A stretch of DNA of 6,493 nt from Oligoflexia bacterium. GTDB lineage: Bacteria; Myxococcota_A; UBA796; UBA2385. The translations under genes were made by a program, and so were the position numbers. Below the pieces are notes generated by a model. It made no database searches and was not told the origin of the DNA. It saw nothing but the letters and a program-made list of their open reading frames with translations. Each line of letters starts with the position of its first letter. Within the stretch, counting starts at the first letter, position 1. Where the stretch lies: the NCBI GenBank assembly GCA_013152105.1, contig JAADHA010000304.1, forward strand, positions 1 through 6,493. The letters run 5' to 3'. Below are positions 4,781-6,493 of the stretch, piece by piece.

Positions 4781-6493
4781 CTAGCGCACCCCATCCGGCG
4801 TCGTCCGACGCACGGGTGCCTGGCTGGTCCGCACATAGTGGGCCCGCTGGCCGTCGCCGTCGAGATCGGTCTCGGCGTGTACGGTGTAGCTGGTGCCGTC
4901 GTCGCCGATCTCGACCCAATAGACCGCGGCCGTTGTGCTGGGATCTGGCGTCCAGCCCAGGCTGGCCCAGTCACCCGCCATCTGCCACGCAACGGCCTCG
5001 GGGTCCGCTTCTTGTGCCGATCGAGGTGCCGCCGGCAAGGCCAGGTAGCTTCCGTGGGCCGAGAGTTGGACCTCTTGAGCCCGGGCGATGCCCTCCATTG
5101 TCCGCTCCACGTCGCCCGAAGCGGTGTCTGTTTCACCGCTTGAAGTCCGTGCCTTGCCGGCACGACTGGCGATGCCGTCCAGGATCCGGGCCGCCATCTG
5201 GCCGATCAGGTCCGGGTCCGCGTCGGTCTTCACCTTCAGGCCAAGGTCGACGATGTCCTGGTCCGCGCGCATGCCCATGCGTACCGAGACACTGACGGGA
5301 CCAACCGTGCGGCCTCCGCCAGCCGTCCACACCGCAATCGGCCACTGCATGGCCCAGGCGGCATCTTGGGCCGTGACCCAGGGCTGGCCCTGGCCCTCGA
5401 CCGCCTGAAGCACACGAGCGGCCGACGATCCGACCGCGATTCGCCCGTCGCGCACCTCGACCCGCAGAGGGGTGGGCTTCACGTCAATCACCAGGCCCTG
5501 GTCGTCTTGAGAGAGCACAGTCAGATCGGTCTTGGCCGCCAAGCGGACCAGGCGCCGCAGCACCTTTTTCTGCGCCGTGGGACCGCGCTGCCCGTCCAGG
5601 GGCAGCAGGGCCACCAAGTCCAGATCGCGCGGTTTACCAAAGGCCGCGATGGTCGCGCCCGGTCCGATGTTCAGCCAGCGCTGGGCTCTTCGCGACTGGC
5701 CGGTAGACAAGTGCATGGCCTTGGCGAGGACATCGTCGCCCAGCAGATCGCCCACGCCCATGCCCAGGCTGAGCACGAGCGCTGGCGCGTCGACCGAGGA
5801 CCCCGACACCGGAGCCGCGTGGGCCGTGGAGAACACGGAGGGCAAGGAACCGCCCGGCCGCACCCGGATGTGCGCGAGGCCGCCATGGCCGAAGGGCACG
5901 AAGGCGGCCACGGCGAGGCCATCTTCCCGCTTGATCTTGACCGTCCGGGGGATGGCCTTGGCGGGCATGGCGGCCCAGATCGCACAGCCGGCCTGGGCGG
6001 GGAGGCCGGCCACCAGGGGCGGGTCGAGGGCCGGGATCCCGGCGGCACCCGGCGGGGGCAGCCCGTTGAAGGAGAGGTCCAGCCGACCGTCGTGCAAGCT
6101 GACCCGCATATCGGGGCCGTCTTCCGAGGGCAGCAGCCAGCGGCCGGGGGCGTCCAAGCGATTGGGCTTCTTGCCGGACATCCGCGCCAGCACAGCCTGT
6201 GCCGCGTCGGCATCGCCGGCGAAGGGCAGCCCCACGATCCCAACCGGGTCCTGGGGGATCTGCCACAACAGCAGCGAGATCGCCCCGGCGGGATCGAAGC
6301 CCATCTCCGCCAATCCACCCGGCCGGACCAGATCGTCGATGAAACCACGCTCGGTCTCATCCATGGCCCCCTGCGTGACGACATCGACCAAGCGGCCGAG
6401 CCCCGCCAGGGCAGCGCTGGCCGGCGCGCAGGCCGCGGCCAGAACGGGGGTGTCGGGCGCCGAGGCCAGCACGGCATTCAAGGCGGCCGATGC
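4781..6493 (-). CDS. Large envelope protein with pilin-like C-terminal domain, 5' end beyond window
   Basis: The frame is open to the right edge; a TTG at 6481-6479 could initiate, but it has no SD and good coding sequence continues upstream, so I treat the gene as partial (570 residues visible). Residues 1-450 are alpha/beta with recurring Leu/Gly/Asp-rich units, such as LAEMGFDPAGAISLLL followed by PVGIVGLPFAGDADAAQAVL. This is the layout of secreted DUF3352-like proteins in Myxococcota-type genomes, though I cannot confirm the family. About 461-570 look like a type IV pilin-like globular region: DVERTMEGIARAQEVQ as the amphipathic helix, HGSYLAL, DWASLGWTPD, then strands and DLDGDG (Asp543, 545, 547), a calcium-loop motif seen in pilin-type proteins. 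The hydrophobic pilin helix is absent at that position. It lies upstream of the 4558 lipoprotein gene with a 222-bp gap, so co-transcription is uncertain. Whether it has a signal peptide lies outside the window. Confidence 0.8.
   Translation of the reverse strand, partial: ASAALNAVLASAPDTPVLAAACAPASAALAGLGRLVDVVTQGAMDETERGFIDDLVRPGGLAEMGFDPAGAISLLLWQIPQDPVGIVGLPFAGDADAAQAVLARMSGKKPNRLDAPGRWLLPSEDGPDMRVSLHDGRLDLSFNGLPPPGAAGIPALDPPLVAGLPAQAGCAIWAAMPAKAIPRTVKIKREDGLAVAAFVPFGHGGLAHIRVRPGGSLPSVFSTAHAAPVSGSSVDAPALVLSLGMGVGDLLGDDVLAKAMHLSTGQSRRAQRWLNIGPGATIAAFGKPRDLDLVALLPLDGQRGPTAQKKVLRRLVRLAAKTDLTVLSQDDQGLVIDVKPTPLRVEVRDGRIAVGSSAARVLQAVEGQGQPWVTAQDAAWAMQWPIAVWTAGGGRTVGPVSVSVRMGMRADQDIVDLGLKVKTDADPDLIGQMAARILDGIASRAGKARTSSGETDTASGDVERTMEGIARAQEVQLSAHGSYLALPAAPRSAQEADPEAVAWQMAGDWASLGWTPDPSTTAAVYWVEIGDDGTSYTVHAETDLDGDGQRAHYVRTSQAPVRRTTPDGVR

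Noticed and set aside
4163..5143. 326-codon plus-strand open frame
   Set aside because: It spans the antisense of a lipoprotein gene, an intergenic gap and the end of the large gene; its composition is Gly/Arg-rich and featureless.
6479..6481. TTG as the start of the large right-hand gene
   Set aside because: No Shine-Dalgarno precedes it and the same frame stays open to the window edge with similar Ala/Leu-rich coding sequence, so the real start is probably outside.
1..6493. tRNA, rRNA, CRISPR, insertion sequence or phage integration signs
   Set aside because: No regular spaced repeats, terminal inverted repeats flanking a transposase, or RNA-gene-like segments were seen.

Overview
This is a GC-rich, gene-dense stretch of bacterial chromosome. 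It carries six protein-coding genes, two of them cut by the window edges, and no RNA genes, CRISPR array, transposase or integrase. Almost every product looks exported. There are lipobox signal peptides in three genes and a Tat/Sec-type signal peptide in a fourth. A fifth product has a pilin-like C-terminal domain. Together with the base composition this suggests a Myxococcota-like, deltaproteobacterial-grade organism. That assignment is inferred from style only; no marker gene is present.

Left block (minus strand, read from about 2950 down to 1). A candidate extended -10 promoter, with an 11-bp tandem repeat where its -35 would be, precedes a 586-aa multidomain protein (2906 to 1146). This protein joins a disordered N-terminus, one annexin-like calcium-binding repeat, a beta-rich middle, an OmpA-C-like domain and a zinc-metalloprotease HExxHxxGxxD motif. 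It has no signal peptide. The mix recalls large accessory or cargo proteins associated with extracellular contractile injection systems (eCIS), but no eCIS structural gene is in the window. Its 3' end overlaps by 14 bp the start of a 191-aa lipoprotein gene (1159 to 584), so the two are probably translationally coupled. After a 221-bp gap comes a second lipoprotein gene on the same strand (362 to beyond 1), cut off by the left edge.

Middle. Divergent from the multidomain gene, on the plus strand, lies a 309-aa secreted protein of unknown function (3083 to 4012). A perfect 14-bp inverted repeat (4053-4094) sits between this gene and the convergent gene that follows, and probably acts as a bidirectional terminator.

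Right block (minus strand). A 147-aa lipoprotein gene (4558 to 4115) lies downstream of a large gene (beyond 6493 to 4781) whose 5' end is outside the window. The visible 570 residues are a long, repetitive alpha/beta region followed by about 110 residues that look like the globular part of a type IV pilin-like protein, including a D-x-D-G-D-G calcium-loop motif, but without a pilin N-terminal helix in the normal position.

The most interesting element is the annexin/OmpA/metalloprotease protein with its overlapping lipoprotein partner. The second is the pilin-like domain on the C-terminus of an unrelated large protein.
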